From the NCBI GenBank assembly GCA_947629615.1, contig CANRER010000032.1:1-12497 (forward strand): a DNA stretch of 12,497 bases, given 5' to 3'. This document shows positions 11,394 to 12,497 of this stretch, in pieces. Below the pieces are notes generated by a model, which did not search any database, was not told the origin of the DNA, and saw only the letters and a program-made list of their open reading frames with translations. Positions within the stretch are counted from its first letter, which is position 1, and every line of letters begins with the position of its first letter. Source of the DNA: an uncultured Clostridia bacterium. Its GTDB lineage: Bacteria; Bacillota; Clostridia; UMGS1883. Both the position numbers and the translations under genes were made by a program.

Positions 11394-12497
11394 ATGAAAA
11401 AAATTCTCAGACCAGCTGCGCTTCTCGGCCTTATCGTTGGCGCCCTGATGATGATGGGCTTCACCGATTTGCCGGAGGATCACTGGGCTTACGGCGCGGT
11501 GCGGACGCTCGTTGACGAGGGGACGGTTTCCGGTATGCCGGATGGAGGCTTCCACCCGGACGACCCGGTCACGAGGGCGCAGTTTGTAAAGATGTTGGGC
11601 TATCGGCTTGCCGAACCCAGAAACGACTACATAGTCGATCTTCGCAGGCTTCATTGGGCCTATGATTATCTGCTCCATTCGCCGCTTCGGCTGGCGGAGG
11701 GGCGGAAGCTCCTGCCCGACGCGTTGATGACAAGGGAGCAGGCGGCGGTTTATATGTATGACTGCTACGCCGGGGGCGAAAGCTCCTATGCTCCGTCGTT
11801 TGTTACGGCGGGTTCGGACTATCCGACGGAGGTCGGGTGGGCTTATGAGCATGGCATAATGACTGGCGACGACGGGGTTGACCTTCGCCTTGACGCGGGG
11901 CTTACCCGAGCCGAGGCCGCCGCGCTGATAGTTAAATCGCGCGGGCGTTCGGTCGAGCCTACGGATTTTGCCGATAATATTGCCGAAGAAAAGCTTGAAC
12001 GCGTGTTTAACGGAAGCGACCTTTTCGACGTTCCCTATGACGGCGATGCGGTTTTGACAAACGGCCAAATCGCGCGGGCGGCCTGCCGCCTGAAGCTTGA
12101 CCGTATCAACGCGCTGTGGTATGACGAAAACGCCGATTTTGAACATCGGTATGCAAATGACCTTAAAACGATGGAATTTGTTCTCGGCCCGGGCAGAATA
12201 TCGGCAAGCTTTGCCGACGCTCCCGCCGCTGCGGAGGACGCCGTAGCAATGCTTAGCTACGGTGTGGCGCATAAGATACACGTACCCGTGCCTTACGGCG
12301 GAAGGGAAAATAATTTCCTTGACGCCGCGCCCGTGGACGCCGCTCTTGTTCCCGCGCTTACCTTCGCTTGGAAGAACGGCATCCGCCCCTGCGGGGGAGG
12401 AAAGCTTAACGGCGGCGAAGCGGTAACTCATCGGTATGTCGCGTCCTTCCTGCTCCAGTGCGATATTTTGTGGGGGCTTCAAACCTCGGTCACGGTC
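11394..12497 (+). CDS. Secreted SLH-domain protein, 3' partial
   Basis: The frame is open from ATG 11394 through 368 codons to the window end, with no stop. Residues 1-22 form a signal peptide (MKKILRPAALLGLIVGALMM). S-layer homology repeats, which tether proteins to pyruvylated secondary cell-wall polymers, follow. The clearest is FTDLPEDHWAYGAVRTL through VTRAQFVKML (23-68). A second, degenerate repeat spans about 85-121 (LHWAYDYLL, MTREQAAVYM) and a third 140-183 (VGWAYEHGIMTG, LTRAEAAALI). Weaker copies appear near 190-235 and 273-357 (FADAPAAAEDAVAML, LTFAWKNGI). The protein so far seems to be nearly all SLH-like, with no effector domain yet. AGGAG (11381-11385) lies 8 nt before the ATG; the gap to the small gene is 23 nt, so co-transcription is likely. 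It would place a product of this locus at the cell surface. Confidence 0.85.
   Translation, partial: MKKILRPAALLGLIVGALMMMGFTDLPEDHWAYGAVRTLVDEGTVSGMPDGGFHPDDPVTRAQFVKMLGYRLAEPRNDYIVDLRRLHWAYDYLLHSPLRLAEGRKLLPDALMTREQAAVYMYDCYAGGESSYAPSFVTAGSDYPTEVGWAYEHGIMTGDDGVDLRLDAGLTRAEAAALIVKSRGRSVEPTDFADNIAEEKLERVFNGSDLFDVPYDGDAVLTNGQIARAACRLKLDRINALWYDENADFEHRYANDLKTMEFVLGPGRISASFADAPAAAEDAVAMLSYGVAHKIHVPVPYGGRENNFLDAAPVDAALVPALTFAWKNGIRPCGGGKLNGGEAVTHRYVASFLLQCDILWGLQTSVTV

Noticed and set aside
11391..12482. Long minus-strand frame of 363 codons
   Set aside because: It is the mirror of the SLH-domain gene, which has a ribosome site, a signal peptide and recognisable repeats on the plus strand.
1..12497. 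CRISPR arrays, insertion sequences, phage genes or integrase attachment sites
   Set aside because: No regularly spaced direct repeats, transposase, recombinase or phage genes were found. A tRNA is present, but no repeated tRNA 3' fragment or integrase is seen nearby.
8807..12497. Full lasso peptide gene cluster
   Set aside because: No asparagine-synthetase-like cyclase, B1/B2 proteins or canonical precursor with a leader Thr-core junction can be seen, so only the tailoring-type enzymes are supported.

Overview
The window looks like chromosomal DNA of a spore-forming, GC-rich member of the Clostridia (Bacillota), possibly Oscillospiraceae-like. The reasons are the Firmicutes-style ylxM-ffh-rpsP-khpA-rimM-trmD order, a spoIIR gene, strong GGAGG-type ribosome binding sites, AT-rich intergenic spacers and consensus SigA promoters with 17-bp spacers. 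The lineage is an inference; no marker in the window fixes it. All genes lie on the plus strand.

Region 1 (1-3725) is a housekeeping block for protein targeting and ribosome or tRNA maturation: ylxM, ffh, rpsP, khpA, rimM and trmD, driven by a good promoter just before ylxM. The rplS gene that often closes this operon is not here. Region 2 (3726-4191) holds a tRNA-Gly(GCC) gene with its own promoter and a strong terminator. After it comes about 300 bp of non-coding DNA packed with nested inverted repeats and a second strong terminator. Region 3 (4192-7498) carries an ion-transporter-superfamily permease, then ispE (isoprenoid precursor synthesis) behind a perfect-consensus promoter, spoIIR (forespore-to-mother-cell signal) behind a plausible SigF promoter that overlaps the ispE stop, and trmB (tRNA m7G46 methyltransferase).

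Region 4 (7499-8740) is a monocistronic unit for a secreted protein with a copper-amine-oxidase-like stalk domain and a papain/C39-like cysteine peptidase domain, flanked by an extended -10 promoter and a terminator. Region 5 (8741-12497) is the most unusual part. It holds an NTP_transf_5-type nucleotidyltransferase, then behind a second promoter an HPr-kinase-like P-loop protein, an unrecognised 92-residue small protein ending in serine, and a secreted SLH-domain protein that runs off the window. Kinase and nucleotidyltransferase homologues of these kinds are known tailoring enzymes or companions in some lasso peptide clusters. Here no cyclase, protease or RRE/PqqD gene is visible. I infer a possible uncharacterised small-protein modification locus; this is a hypothesis, not an assignment.
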